In this document: in pieces, positions 33,468 through 40,851 of the stretch
How the letters are laid out: each line of letters opens with the position of its first letter
How positions within the stretch are numbered: the stretch's first letter is position 1
The notes under the pieces: generated by a model
Databases searched by the model: none
Told to the model about the DNA's origin: nothing
The model's input: only the letters and a program-made list of their open reading frames with translations
Source: Allokutzneria sp. NRRL B-24872
Lineage (GTDB): Bacteria > Actinomycetota > Actinomycetes > Mycobacteriales > Pseudonocardiaceae
Direction of reading: 5' to 3'
NCBI RefSeq assembly: GCF_002155965.1
Contig: NZ_MUMH01000080.1
Span: 589-45,452, forward strand
DNA: 44,864 bases
Made by a program: the position numbers and the translations under genes

Positions 33468-34337
33468 TCAGCGTTCGATCCGGTCGCCCGGCTCGGCGTC
33501 CACGTGGGCCGGAGCGGCGTCGTAGCGCGGGTCGCCCGGTAGCACCGCGCGGATCACCGAGCCCTCCCGCACCACCCTCGGGATGATCTTGTCGATCGTC
33601 CGGTCCTCGGCGAGCGCGGAGGCCATGTCGGCGTGTTCGGCCAGCTCGGCGAGGGTCATCCAGGTCGGGGGGAGCAGCCCTCGGCGCCCCTCGCGCCACG
33701 CGGCCAGCGCCTCGGCGGGCGTGCACCACTCCACGTCCTCGGCCTCGGTGGTGACGCCGTCCGCCCGCTGGCCCTCCGGCAGCGCCGCGATGAAGAAGCG
33801 GGTGTCGTAGCGGCGCGGCTCGTCGATCGGAGTCACCCAGTTCGCCCACGGGCGCAACAGGTCCGCGCGCAGCACCAGGCCCTCCTCGGCGAGGAACTGG
33901 GCGAGCGAGACCTGGCGTCCGACCAGCGCCGCGCGGTACTCGGCGTACCGGCTCGTGTCGCCGACAACGCTGTGCTCGTCGGGCCCGGCGAGCAGGACGC
34001 CCGCCTCCTCGAAGGTCTCCCGCACGGCGGCGCACACCAGTGCGCGCGCCTTCTCCGGCGTGCACCCGAACTGGCGCGCCCACCAGGCGGGCTCGGGCCC
34101 GGCCCACGCCACCGACGTGTCCGCGTCCCGCCCGTCGAGGCCGCCCCCTGGGAAGGCGGTCATGCCACCCGCGAACGCCATCCCCAGCACGCGGCGGAGC
34201 AGGAAGACCTCGATGCCGGCCGGGGCGTCCCTGAGCAGCACCACGGTCGCGGAGTCCTTGGCCGGGGCGGGCACCTCGGGCGGGTTGTCCGCGACGTAGC
34301 CCTTCGGCAGGGTCAGTTCCTCTGGGAGCTCGGGCAT
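33468..34337 (-). CDS. NUDIX hydrolase
   Basis: A 289-residue NUDIX protein with MAFAGGMTAFPGGGLDGRD before the box and AAVRETFEEAGVLL as catalytic core (REx2EE). The long insertion between GGGLDG and the REFEE helix and the MTLAELAEHADMASAL C-terminal region are seen in actinobacterial Nudix proteins upstream of the MBL gene. Substrate not deducible. ATG at 34337 is six bases after TAGGCT (34349-34344 on the minus strand): leaderless, and its -10 overlaps that of the divergent neighbour. Confidence 0.9.
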   Translation of the reverse strand: MPELPEELTLPKGYVADNPPEVPAPAKDSATVVLLRDAPAGIEVFLLRRVLGMAFAGGMTAFPGGGLDGRDADTSVAWAGPEPAWWARQFGCTPEKARALVCAAVRETFEEAGVLLAGPDEHSVVGDTSRYAEYRAALVGRQVSLAQFLAEEGLVLRADLLRPWANWVTPIDEPRRYDTRFFIAALPEGQRADGVTTEAEDVEWCTPAEALAAWREGRRGLLPPTWMTLAELAEHADMASALAEDRTIDKIIPRVVREGSVIRAVLPGDPRYDAAPAHVDAEPGDRIER

Positions 34338-34343
34338 CCCAGC

Positions 34344-34353
34344 AGCCTAGGGT
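34344..34353. promoter_or_regulatory. Overlapping divergent leaderless promoters
   Basis: AGCCTAGGGT contains TAGGGT (34348-34353) as -10 for the plus-strand gene and, on the other strand, TAGGCT (34349-34344) as -10 for the NUDIX gene. The two hexamers share the central TA. Each ends 6-7 bases before its start codon, and the start codons are only 23 bp apart. Confidence 0.65.
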
Positions 34354-34360
34354 GTCCCCC

Positions 34361-34813
34361 ATGCCCGACCAGCACGAAGCCGAGCAGATCTCCGTCGCGC
34401 GCCCCGCACGACCGGCCGCGTTCGGCTGCCTGGCCAACATCGTCTCGGTGGTGCTCGGCGCGCTCGTCGGCACGGTGATGACCGTGGTCGCCGCGCTGCT
34501 GCTGTTCCTGCCGACGACGAGCACCGGCACGGTGCACGACGCCCCGGCCGAGGTGGCGTCCGCGGGCGGCTACTCGGGCCACGCCGCCGCGATCAAGCGA
34601 ACTTCTCGCGTTCTCGGCGGCGACTCCGACGCGGTGTGGCTCGGGCGCAACAGTGGCGGGGACGTCACTCGCGGTCACGTCGTCGAGGTGTCGGCGGGCT
34701 GGGGCCCGGCCGCCGAGATGCGGGTGGAATGGCTGGCAGACGCGGCTGTTCTGCGCTTCTCGCGCGGTGTCGAGATCCGCGTTCCGGTCAGCGTGTTTAA
34801 GGACACGCGGTGA
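34361..34813 (+). CDS. Small membrane-anchored protein of unknown function
   Basis: A 150-residue protein. A polar N-terminus is followed by one membrane helix (CLANIVSVVLGALVGTVMTVVAALLLFL) and an outside domain of about 90 residues (SGHAAAIKRTSRVLGGDSDAVWLGRNSGGD ... MRVEWLADAAVLRFSRGVEIRVPV). No family recognised. ATG at 34361 is preceded by TAGGGT with seven bases between, a probable leaderless start; a GTG at 34352 in the same frame lies inside the -10. It is 18 bases before the oxidoreductase gene and may be cotranscribed with it. Confidence 0.75.
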   Translation: MPDQHEAEQISVARPARPAAFGCLANIVSVVLGALVGTVMTVVAALLLFLPTTSTGTVHDAPAEVASAGGYSGHAAAIKRTSRVLGGDSDAVWLGRNSGGDVTRGHVVEVSAGWGPAAEMRVEWLADAAVLRFSRGVEIRVPVSVFKDTR

Positions 34814-34831
34814 CCGGGCAGGATTAGCTGG

Positions 34832-35722
34832 GTGGAACAACACCTCCGGACCGGTCTGGTCGGCGCCGGACCCTGGGCTCGCGCGATTCACGCGCCCTTG
34901 CTCGCCGACCACCCCGGAATCCGGTTCACGTCCGTGCACACCCGCCGCCTCGAAGCGGGACGGGAGCTCGCGAGTCCGTACTGCGCTGAGGCGTACGAGG
35001 ACTTCGACCAATTTCTGTCCACTGTGGACGCTGTGGCGTTCGCGGTTCCCCCTGAGGTGCAAGGCGAACTCGCGCTGCGCGCCGTCACCGCGGGCAAGCA
35101 CGTGATCCTGGAGAAGCCGATCGCGGGTTCGCTGGAGCAGGCCGAGCGCCTCGCCGACGCCGTCGAGGGCGCCGGGGTGGTCTCGCTCGTCGTGCTCACG
35201 CGGCGCTTCGCGGCCGAGACCCAGGAATGGCTCGCGGGCATCGCGCGCGCCGGGCAGTGGACCGGCGGCGGCGCGAAGTGGTTCTCCGGCGCGCTGCTCG
35301 GCGGCGACTACTCGCAGTCCGCGTGGCGGCACAGCGGCGGCGCGCTCGCCGACATCGGCCCGCACATGTTCGACCTGCTCGACGCCGCGCTCGGCGAGAT
35401 CACCGACGTGCTCGCGGCGAAGCACGAGCCCGCGACCGACCTGTGGCACGTGATGTTCGGCCACACGGGTGGCGCGGTCAGCACGGCGAGCATGTCGATG
35501 CGCATGCCGGTGCGGCCGACCCTGTGGCAGATCTCGGTCTACGGCGAGCACGGCTACCGCGAGCTGGCCAACAACAACACCACCGGCGCCGACTGCTACA
35601 CGGCGCTGCTCGACGACTTCCTCGCGATGATCCACAGCGGCACGCCGTCGCACCCGTGCGACGTCCGCAGGGGACTGCACCTGCAACGGCTGCTGCACGA
35701 GGTTCGTCACCGGGCCGGGTGA
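34832..35722 (+). CDS. Gfo/Idh/MocA-family oxidoreductase
   Basis: A 296-residue NAD(P)-dependent dehydrogenase-like protein. The N-terminal Rossmann domain has GLVGAGPWARAIHAP (GxGxxG-like) and the family signature GKHVILEKPIAGSLEQAERL, whose EKP motif carries the catalytic lysine. In the C-terminal domain the segment GGALADIGPHMFDLLDAALGE includes the conserved D-x-G-x-H (DIGPH). It would oxidise or reduce a sugar or cyclitol; substrate unknown. GTG at 34832 has no clear ribosome binding site; CAGGAT seven bases before it might serve as -10. Confidence 0.88.
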   Translation: MEQHLRTGLVGAGPWARAIHAPLLADHPGIRFTSVHTRRLEAGRELASPYCAEAYEDFDQFLSTVDAVAFAVPPEVQGELALRAVTAGKHVILEKPIAGSLEQAERLADAVEGAGVVSLVVLTRRFAAETQEWLAGIARAGQWTGGGAKWFSGALLGGDYSQSAWRHSGGALADIGPHMFDLLDAALGEITDVLAAKHEPATDLWHVMFGHTGGAVSTASMSMRMPVRPTLWQISVYGEHGYRELANNNTTGADCYTALLDDFLAMIHSGTPSHPCDVRRGLHLQRLLHEVRHRAG

Positions 35723-35797
35723 GCGGAGTAACACCGGGGGCGGTCCCGGGCGATCTACCCCACGAAGAGGCACCTGGACCGTCCACAGAGGAGCTTC

Positions 35798-37009
35798 GTG
35801 ACTCCGCCTCACATCGAGTTCTACACGCTCGCGTTCAGCATGGACGACGAGACGTTGCAGGACTCCTTCGACGATCCCGCCGCGGCGTCGGCCTGGCTGC
35901 GCAGGGCGCTCGCCGAACCGCTGCCCGCCGAGGTCGGTGAGGCGCGCCAGCACCACACGCGCATCGGCACCGCGGCCAGGATGCTGCGCAGGCTCGACAT
36001 CGCCGAGCAGCACCTGACGGCGGCGCTGGAGCTGGCGGAGCGGCACGGCAGGGACGAGGACGCGGTGTTCGCGCGCATCCGGCTCGCGCACGTGTTCCAG
36101 TGGCAGGGCCGCTTCGACGAGGCGCTGGTGGAGTTCGACCGCTGCATCGAGGACAGCGGTCGCATCGGAAGTCTCAACGCCCGCAAGTACTTCGCCTTCC
36201 AGCACGCCGGGAAGTGCCACTACGACACGGGAAACTGGGAGATCGCGCGCTCGCACTTCGCGATGGCGCTGCGGCTGCGGCTGGCCTCCGACGCCGATCC
36301 CGAGCTGATCGCCTCCTCCAGCCAGGCGCTCAACGCCGCCGACGCGTGCTTCACCGGGCAGCTCGCCGCGCAGGAGCTGGACCGGCTGATCCCGGCCGTG
36401 CGCAACAGGATCAGCGACCTCCCGTGCCACACCGAACTGCTGGTGGACATCCGCCGCCCGCTCCTGGACGGCGTGGTGCCGATGTCGTTGGTGCGCGCGG
36501 TGCACCGCTACGAGACCAAGCTCGACTTCGCGCTGGAGATGCTCGTCGGCGACGGCTGGCTGCTGCGGCGCGGTGACGGCGTCGCGCTGACCGAGCGCTC
36601 CCGCGAGCTTCTTTCCGATGTGTCCCAACGGCTTGACGCCGCCGCGACCGAACTGTGGGGTGAGCCCACCGAGCAGCTGGCGATGGTGGAGCACGTGGTC
36701 GACCGTGCCTCCGGCACCTCGGCCGGACTGGTTTTCGACGCGCTCGCTGCGCGCCACCCGGCGGGTCCAGCGGCTGGCAGGCTGCTCGACCGGCTCGGCG
36801 CGCTGCGGTACCACCGGGCGGACTCCCACGCGGCCGCCTGGCAGGCGGAGGGCCTGACCGCCGAGGGCGTGCGCGCGTTGCGCGGCAGTGATCCGGTGCG
36901 CAGGCGGATCGAGGCCGCGACCGGCCGTGTGGCAGCACGGCCGTACCGCAGGATCGAGCCGGAGCAGCGGGTGCGGTTGATCGCCGCGCTGCACGCGCTC
37001 CCGTCCTGA
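35798..37009 (+). CDS. TPR-repeat protein with C-terminal winged-helix-like domain
   Basis: A 403-residue protein. Residues about 55-200 contain tetratricopeptide-like helices (TAARMLRRLDIAEQHLTAALELAERHG; RIRLAHVFQWQGRFDEALVEFDRCIEDSG; KYFAFQHAGKCHYDTGNWEIARSHFAMAL). From about 225 a helical segment with LLVGDGWLLRRGDGVALTERSRELLSDV looks like a winged helix of the MarR type. It may be a cytosolic regulator or scaffold; no partner is evident. GTG at 35798 follows GAGGAG with six bases between, an unusually good ribosome binding site here. It ends at a strong terminator. Confidence 0.78.
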   Translation: MTPPHIEFYTLAFSMDDETLQDSFDDPAAASAWLRRALAEPLPAEVGEARQHHTRIGTAARMLRRLDIAEQHLTAALELAERHGRDEDAVFARIRLAHVFQWQGRFDEALVEFDRCIEDSGRIGSLNARKYFAFQHAGKCHYDTGNWEIARSHFAMALRLRLASDADPELIASSSQALNAADACFTGQLAAQELDRLIPAVRNRISDLPCHTELLVDIRRPLLDGVVPMSLVRAVHRYETKLDFALEMLVGDGWLLRRGDGVALTERSRELLSDVSQRLDAAATELWGEPTEQLAMVEHVVDRASGTSAGLVFDALAARHPAGPAAGRLLDRLGALRYHRADSHAAAWQAEGLTAEGVRALRGSDPVRRRIEAATGRVAARPYRRIEPEQRVRLIAALHALPS

Positions 37010-37011
37010 GT

Positions 37012-37049
37012 ACGAAGGCGGCGCCGGAGCGATCCGGCGCCGCCTTCGT
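37012..37049. terminator. Perfect 17-bp hairpin terminator after the TPR gene
   Basis: ACGAAGGCGGCGCCGGA (37012-37028), loop GCGA (a GNRA tetraloop) and TCCGGCGCCGCCTTCGT (37033-37049): a perfect 17-bp stem, then CGTGTCC. It lies between convergent genes and can act in both directions. Confidence 0.88.
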
Positions 37050-37074
37050 CGTGTCCTGGCTCCGCGCCCGGCGC

Positions 37075-37158
37075 GAATGCCTCGTTCAGTGCGTTGAGTT
37101 CCCTGAATGACTCATTCAGGACGCTGAAGTACCTCAATGAGTCATTCAGCGCACAACT
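37075..37158. repeat. Tandem 29-30 bp repeat built on the TGAATGACTCATTCA palindrome
   Basis: Three consecutive units: 37075-37103 (GAATGCCTCGTTCAG core), 37104-37133 (TGAATGACTCATTCAGG, then ACGCTGAAGTACC) and 37134-37158 (TCAATGAGTCATTCAGC, then GCACAACT). Each begins with an imperfect or perfect palindrome and continues with a similar ~13-base tail. They stand in the gap between convergent genes. Similar TGAATGA/TCATTCA units recur between genes in genomes of this order, so a dispersed intergenic repeat is likely, but I can see only this one cluster. Confidence 0.7.
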
Positions 37159-37164
37159 GTTCGG

Positions 37165-37623
37165 TCAGGCGATCTCGACGATCAGGTCGACCTCGACCGG
37201 GGCGCCCAGCGGCAGCTCGGCGACGCCGACGGCGGCACGGGCGTGCGCGCCGGCCTCGCCGAAGATCTCACCGAAGAGCTCGGAAGCGCCGTTGATCACC
37301 GCGGGCTGGCCGGTGAAGCCCTCCGCGGAGGCCACGTAGCCGGTGACCTTGATGATCTTCACGATGGAGTCGACGCCGACGAGCGCGTCGACCGCGGCCA
37401 GCGCGTTGAGCGCGCACAGCCGGGCGTGCTCCTTGGCCTCCTCCGGGCCGACCTCGGCGCCGACCTTGCCGGTCGCGGCGAGCGCGCCGTCGACGAACGG
37501 CAGCTGGCCGGAGGTGAACACGTGCGATCCGGTGCGCACCGCGGGCACGTACGCCGCGACGGGGGCCGCCACCACCGGCAGTTTCAGGCCGAGCTCGGCC
37601 AGGCGCTGCTTCCAGTCAGCCAC
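37165..37623 (-). CDS. RidA/YjgF-family protein (Rv3678c-type)
   Basis: A 152-residue protein. The RidA fold is indicated by RTGSHVFTSGQLPFVDGALAATGKVG, CALNALAAVDALVGVDSIVKIIKVTGYVAS and the C-terminal ARAAVGVAELPLGAPVEVDLIVEIA, in which the active-site Arg of RidA (R105 in the E. coli/human-type sequence) would be in HARAAVGVAELP. RidA deaminates reactive enamine/imine intermediates of amino-acid metabolism. GTG at 37623 lies four bases after the DUF4177 stop, so both form one transcript. Counterpart of Rv3678c. Confidence 0.92.
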   Translation of the reverse strand: MADWKQRLAELGLKLPVVAAPVAAYVPAVRTGSHVFTSGQLPFVDGALAATGKVGAEVGPEEAKEHARLCALNALAAVDALVGVDSIVKIIKVTGYVASAEGFTGQPAVINGASELFGEIFGEAGAHARAAVGVAELPLGAPVEVDLIVEIA

Positions 37624-37627
37624 TTCT

Positions 37628-37786
37628 CTACTCGCCCTTCGGTCGCTTCAGGTAGGCGACGTGCTGCTCGCCGCTCGGGTTCGGCAGGACCGTCACCAGC
37701 TCCCAGCCGTCCACGCCCCACTGATCCAGGATCTGCTTGGTGGCGTGGATCAGCAGTGGGACGGTCGCGTACTCCCACTTCGTCAT
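37628..37786 (-). CDS. DUF4177-type small protein (Rv3678A-like)
   Basis: A 52-residue protein with the DUF4177 pattern: MTKWEYATVPLLIHATKQILDQWGVDGWELVTVLPNPSG. Proteins of this family are short, conserved and uncharacterised; in M. tuberculosis a similar small gene lies upstream of Rv3678c. ATG at 37786 is seven bases after TAGGCT (37799-37794 on the minus strand), so it is a likely leaderless start that also leads ridA. Longer reading frames upstream are not conserved. Confidence 0.85.
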   Translation of the reverse strand: MTKWEYATVPLLIHATKQILDQWGVDGWELVTVLPNPSGEQHVAYLKRPKGE

Positions 37787-37892
37787 GGCAGGCAGCCTAA
37801 CCGCCCGCCGCACCCCCGCCCGCCACCACCACAAGGGGCAATGGCGACCCGAACGCCACCCAACCGGGATCTTGGAGCGCTACGGTTGGCGG

Positions 37893-38144
37893 GTGGAGAC
37901 CTGGCGGATGATCGCCACCGGTGTGTTCGCGCTCGGTGGGCTGGTGCTGGTACTGGTGGCGATGGCGCAGGTCCGCGACCGCAAGCACAGCACCCGCGCG
38001 CAGGTGACGCAGACCGGCCTGATCGCGCTCGCGGTCCTGTCGGTGGTCACCGCGCTCGTCGCCACGGTGCTGCCCGAAACGATCGCGTGGGCCCTGGTCG
38101 CATTCGTGGTGCTGATCGTGTTGACGCTCACCATGGTCGGCTGA
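37893..38144 (+). CDS. Small two-helix membrane protein
   Basis: An 83-residue protein with two membrane helices (MIATGVFALGGLVLVLVAMAQV; IALAVLSVVTALVATVLP and AWALVAFVVLIVLTLTMV, the latter two separated by PET). A short positively charged loop (RDRKHSTRAQVTQTG) joins them. Function unknown. GTG at 37893 is preceded by TACGGT (37881-37886) at six bases, a typical leaderless arrangement here; the frame continues to 37737 but that part is Arg/His-rich and not plausible. It lies between the DUF4177 gene, divergent, and the ArsA-like pair. Confidence 0.75.
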   Translation: METWRMIATGVFALGGLVLVLVAMAQVRDRKHSTRAQVTQTGLIALAVLSVVTALVATVLPETIAWALVAFVVLIVLTLTMVG

Positions 38145-38183
38145 GCACGGGCAGTCCGCGTCCGGCCCGCATACGCTGATCGT

Positions 38184-39185
38184 GTGACGAGCCCCAACCG
38201 GTGGACCGACCAGCTGAGCCGCGCGCGCCTGCACGTGGTCACCGGCAAGGGGGGCACCGGCAAGACCACGGTGGCCGCCGCGCTCGCGCTGGCACTGGCC
38301 TCCGGCGGGCGCCGGGTGCTGCTGGTCGAGGTCGAGGGCAGGCAGGGGATCGCGCAGGTCTTCGACACCGCGCCGCTGCCCTACTCCGAGGAGCGCATCG
38401 CCGCGGCCCCCGGCGGCGGCGAGGTCCGCGCGCTGGCGGTGGACGCCGAGGCGGCGCTGCTGGAGTACCTGTCGATGTTCTACAACCTGGGTTTCGCCGG
38501 GCGGACGCTGCGCAAGATGGGCGCCATCGAGTTCGCCACCACGCTCGCGCCGGGCCTGCGCGATGTCCTGCTGACCGGAAAGGTCAAGGAGTGCGTGCGG
38601 CGCACCGACTCCGGCGGCAGGCACGTCTACGACGCCGTTGTGCTCGACGCCCCGCCGACGGGTCGCGTGGTGAAGTTCCTCGACGTCACCAAGGCCATGG
38701 CGGACCTGGCGAAGGTCGGCCCGATCCGCTCGCAGAGCGACGGCGTGGTGCGGCTGCTGCACTCCGGCGACACGGCGGTGCACCTGGTCACGCTGCTGGA
38801 GGAGATGCCGGTCCGCGAGACCCTGGACGCGGTCACCGAGCTGGACGCGGCGGACCTGCGACCGGGCGCGGTGATCACCAACCGGGTGCGCCCGCCCCGG
38901 CTGTCCGCGAGGTCGATGAGCGCGGCGGCCGGCGGGCGGGTCGACGCCGGCCGGGTGCGCGCCGGCCTGGCCGAGGCCGGGCTCGATCTGGACACCGATG
39001 TGGTGGAGGGGCTGGTGGAGGAGACGGTGGAACACGCGATCCGGGTCCAGGCCGAACAGCGCGCCCGCGCCGACCTCGACGCGGTCGACCTGCCGTCGCT
39101 GGAGCTGCCGGAGCTGACCGACGGCGTGGACACCGGGGCCCTCTACGAGCTGGCCGAACTGCTCGGCGAACAGGGCGTGCGGTGA
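38184..39185 (+). CDS. ArsA/GET3-like ATPase, first of a pair (Rv3679-type)
   Basis: A 333-residue P-loop ATPase: [21 protein letters not shown] (deviant Walker A KGGTGKT, signature lysine present), [39 protein letters not shown] (Walker B/switch II) and [14 protein letters not shown]. In M. tuberculosis Rv3679 and Rv3680 form a complex needed for resistance to nitrosative or glycerol-linked stress and have been compared with eukaryotic Get3; they are not linked to arsenic. GTG at 38184 is six bases after TACGCT (38172-38177). The stop overlaps the next gene (GTGA), so both ATPases are made together. Confidence 0.9.
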   Translation: MTSPNRWTDQLSRARLHVVTGKGGTGKTTVAAALALALASGGRRVLLVEVEGRQGIAQVFDTAPLPYSEERIAAAPGGGEVRALAVDAEAALLEYLSMFYNLGFAGRTLRKMGAIEFATTLAPGLRDVLLTGKVKECVRRTDSGGRHVYDAVVLDAPPTGRVVKFLDVTKAMADLAKVGPIRSQSDGVVRLLHSGDTAVHLVTLLEEMPVRETLDAVTELDAADLRPGAVITNRVRPPRLSARSMSAAAGGRVDAGRVRAGLAEAGLDLDTDVVEGLVEETVEHAIRVQAEQRARADLDAVDLPSLELPELTDGVDTGALYELAELLGEQGVR

Positions 39186-40318
39186 GCGCGCGCACCCGTC
39201 CACCGCTGCTGGACGTCGACAAGCTGATCGACGACCCGGACACGCGCATCCTGGTGTGCTGTGGCTCCGGCGGCGTCGGCAAGACCACCACGGCGGCGGC
39301 GCTGGCCCTGCGCGCGGCGAGCCGGGGCAGGCGGGTGGTCGTGCTGACCATCGACCCGGCCCGCAGGCTGGCGCAGTCGCTCGGGCTCAGCGAGCTGAGC
39401 AACCACCCGCGCGCGGTCGACCTCGGCGCGGACAGCGGCGGCGAGCTGCACGCGATGATGCTGGACATGCGCCGCACCTTCGACGACATGGTGCTCGCGC
39501 ACGCCGGACGCCAACGCGCGCAACAGATCCTGAGCAATCCCTTCTACCAGACCATTTCCTCGTCGTTCTCCGGAACGCAGGAGTACATGGCGATGGAGAA
39601 GCTGGGCCAGCTGGTGCACGACGACCAGTGGGACCTCGTCGTGGTGGACACCCCGCCGAGCCGCTCCGCGCTGGACTTCCTCGACGCGCCGCAGCGGCTG
39701 TCCACGGTGCTCGACGGGAAGATCATCCGCATGCTCTCCGCTCCGGCGCGCGCGGGCGGACTGGGACTGAAACGGTTGGTGGGCGCGGGTTTCGGCCTCT
39801 TCACCAAGGCCGTCTCGACGATCATCGGCGGCCAGCTGCTCGCCGACGCCTCCGCGTTCGTGCAGGCCTTCGACAGCATGTTCGGCGGCTTCCGCCAGCG
39901 CGCGCAGGCCACCTACGAGCTGCTGCGCTCGCCGGGCACGGCCTTCCTGGTGATCGCCGCGCCGGAGCCGGACGCGCTGCGCGAGGCGTCCTACTTCGTC
40001 GACCGGCTCGGCGGGGACGAGATGCCGCTGGCCGGGCTCGTGGTCAACCGCACGCACCCGGTGCTCGCCGAACTCCCCGCGGCACGAGCGCTCGCCGCGG
40101 CCGAAGACCTCGAACGCGCGGGTTCGGCACCGCTGGCGAGCGCGGTGCTGCGCTTGCACGCGGACCGAGTGGCCGTGGCGGACCGGGAGAAGCGGACGCT
40201 CTCCCGGTTCACCAGGGCGCACCCGGCCGTCGCGCTGGTCGGCGTGCCCGCGCTGCCCTCCGACGTGCACGACCTCGACGGACTCCGCGAGATCGGCCAC
40301 CGGCTGGCCGGCGAGTGA
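39182..40318 (+). CDS. ArsA/GET3-like ATPase, second of a pair (Rv3680-type)
   Basis: A 378-residue ATPase with [18 protein letters not shown] as P-loop (here SGGVGKT, the signature lysine of KGGVGKT is absent), [21 protein letters not shown] (A-loop), [39 protein letters not shown] (switch II) and [14 protein letters not shown]. The loss of the first lysine in this copy and its presence in the partner suggests a heterodimer in which the two subunits play different catalytic roles. GTG at 39182 overlaps the upstream stop. It ends six bases before the convergent whiB4. Confidence 0.9.
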   Translation: MSARTRPPLLDVDKLIDDPDTRILVCCGSGGVGKTTTAAALALRAASRGRRVVVLTIDPARRLAQSLGLSELSNHPRAVDLGADSGGELHAMMLDMRRTFDDMVLAHAGRQRAQQILSNPFYQTISSSFSGTQEYMAMEKLGQLVHDDQWDLVVVDTPPSRSALDFLDAPQRLSTVLDGKIIRMLSAPARAGGLGLKRLVGAGFGLFTKAVSTIIGGQLLADASAFVQAFDSMFGGFRQRAQATYELLRSPGTAFLVIAAPEPDALREASYFVDRLGGDEMPLAGLVVNRTHPVLAELPAARALAAAEDLERAGSAPLASAVLRLHADRVAVADREKRTLSRFTRAHPAVALVGVPALPSDVHDLDGLREIGHRLAGE

Positions 40319-40324
40319 GCCGTA

Positions 40325-40609
40325 CTAGCTGACCTGGCGTTCGCGCCTGGCCTCATCGAGCAGTTCCACCCACGAGTCGACGTCGGGGCGACGGCGCAGC
40401 AGCGCGCGCCTCTCCCGCTCCGTCATCCCGCCCCAGACACCGAACTCGATGCGGTTGTCGAGCGCTTCAGCGAGGCATTCCGTGCGCACCGGGCAGCCCA
40501 TGCAGACCGTCTTGGCCTTGCGCTGCTCAGCGCCTCGAACGAACAGTTGGTCCGGGTCCTCGTCGCGGCACGACGCGTCAACCCGCCAGTCCCCCTGGCT
40601 GAACATCAT
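40325..40609 (-). CDS. whiB4: WhiB-family redox sensor and regulator (WhiB4-type)
   Basis: A 94-residue WhiB protein. Iron-sulfur ligands are Cys14, Cys36, Cys39 and Cys45 (C-x21-C-x2-C-x5-C), followed by the conserved turn FGVWGGMTERERRALLRRR (Gly-Val-Trp-Gly-Gly) and a basic C-terminus for DNA binding. In mycobacteria WhiB4 is an O2/redox-responsive regulator of antioxidant and cell-wall genes and lies next to ponA2, as here. The first of two adjacent ATG codons (40609, 40606) was used; GGGGGA lies just before it. A promoter candidate is about 130 bases upstream, so the transcript is leadered, unlike its neighbours. Confidence 0.93.
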   Translation of the reverse strand: MMFSQGDWRVDASCRDEDPDQLFVRGAEQRKAKTVCMGCPVRTECLAEALDNRIEFGVWGGMTERERRALLRRRPDVDSWVELLDEARRERQVS

Positions 40610-40736
40610 GTTCCCCCAGCTCCTCAGTACCGTCGTCGCGACCTGACCCGGCACCCCCCGGTGCCGAGCTGCGAGAACCGACGCGTCACAGAGGCATAAC
40701 ACGTTGACCGGTTTCGCAGTCGTGAGACGTTGACGG

Positions 40737-40766
40737 ACTGTAGAGCTTCGCGGTTCCAGCTTCCAA
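40737..40766 (-). promoter_or_regulatory. Candidate promoter of whiB4
   Basis: On the minus strand TTGGAA (40766-40761) and TACAGT (40742-40737) are 18 bp apart. The start would be near 40730, giving a leader of about 120 bases before the WhiB4 ATG. The stretch also contains two ACGTTGAC copies (plus strand, near 40701 and 40728). Confidence 0.42.
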
Positions 40767-40790
40767 GTGGCGTTTGCCCACCCGTTATCT

Positions 40791-40818
40791 GCGGTCACCG
40801 GAACGTGTTCGCGGTCAC
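40791..40818 (+). promoter_or_regulatory. Two 8-bp direct repeats upstream of the ponA2 promoter
   Basis: GCGGTCAC occurs at 40791-40798 and 40811-40818, a 20-bp period (about two helical turns). The ponA2 -10 (TACATT, 40839-40844) lies 20 bases further on, so the second copy abuts the -35 position. This is the usual layout of an activator site. Confidence 0.45.
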
Positions 40819-40851
40819 TGCTCCATCCGGGCCACGCGTACATTGGGCTGC

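Noticed and set aside
37075-37158. CRISPR array
   Set aside because: Units are contiguous without unique spacers, palindromic, only three, and there are no cas genes.
38184-40318. Arsenic resistance operon
   Set aside because: No arsenite pump, arsenate reductase or ArsR; the pair matches Rv3679-Rv3680, which are not arsenic genes.
40799-40812. LexA (SOS) box before ponA2 in GGAACGTGTTCG
   Set aside because: Actinobacterial LexA sites need four bases between GAAC and GTTC; here only two, so it is just a short palindrome.
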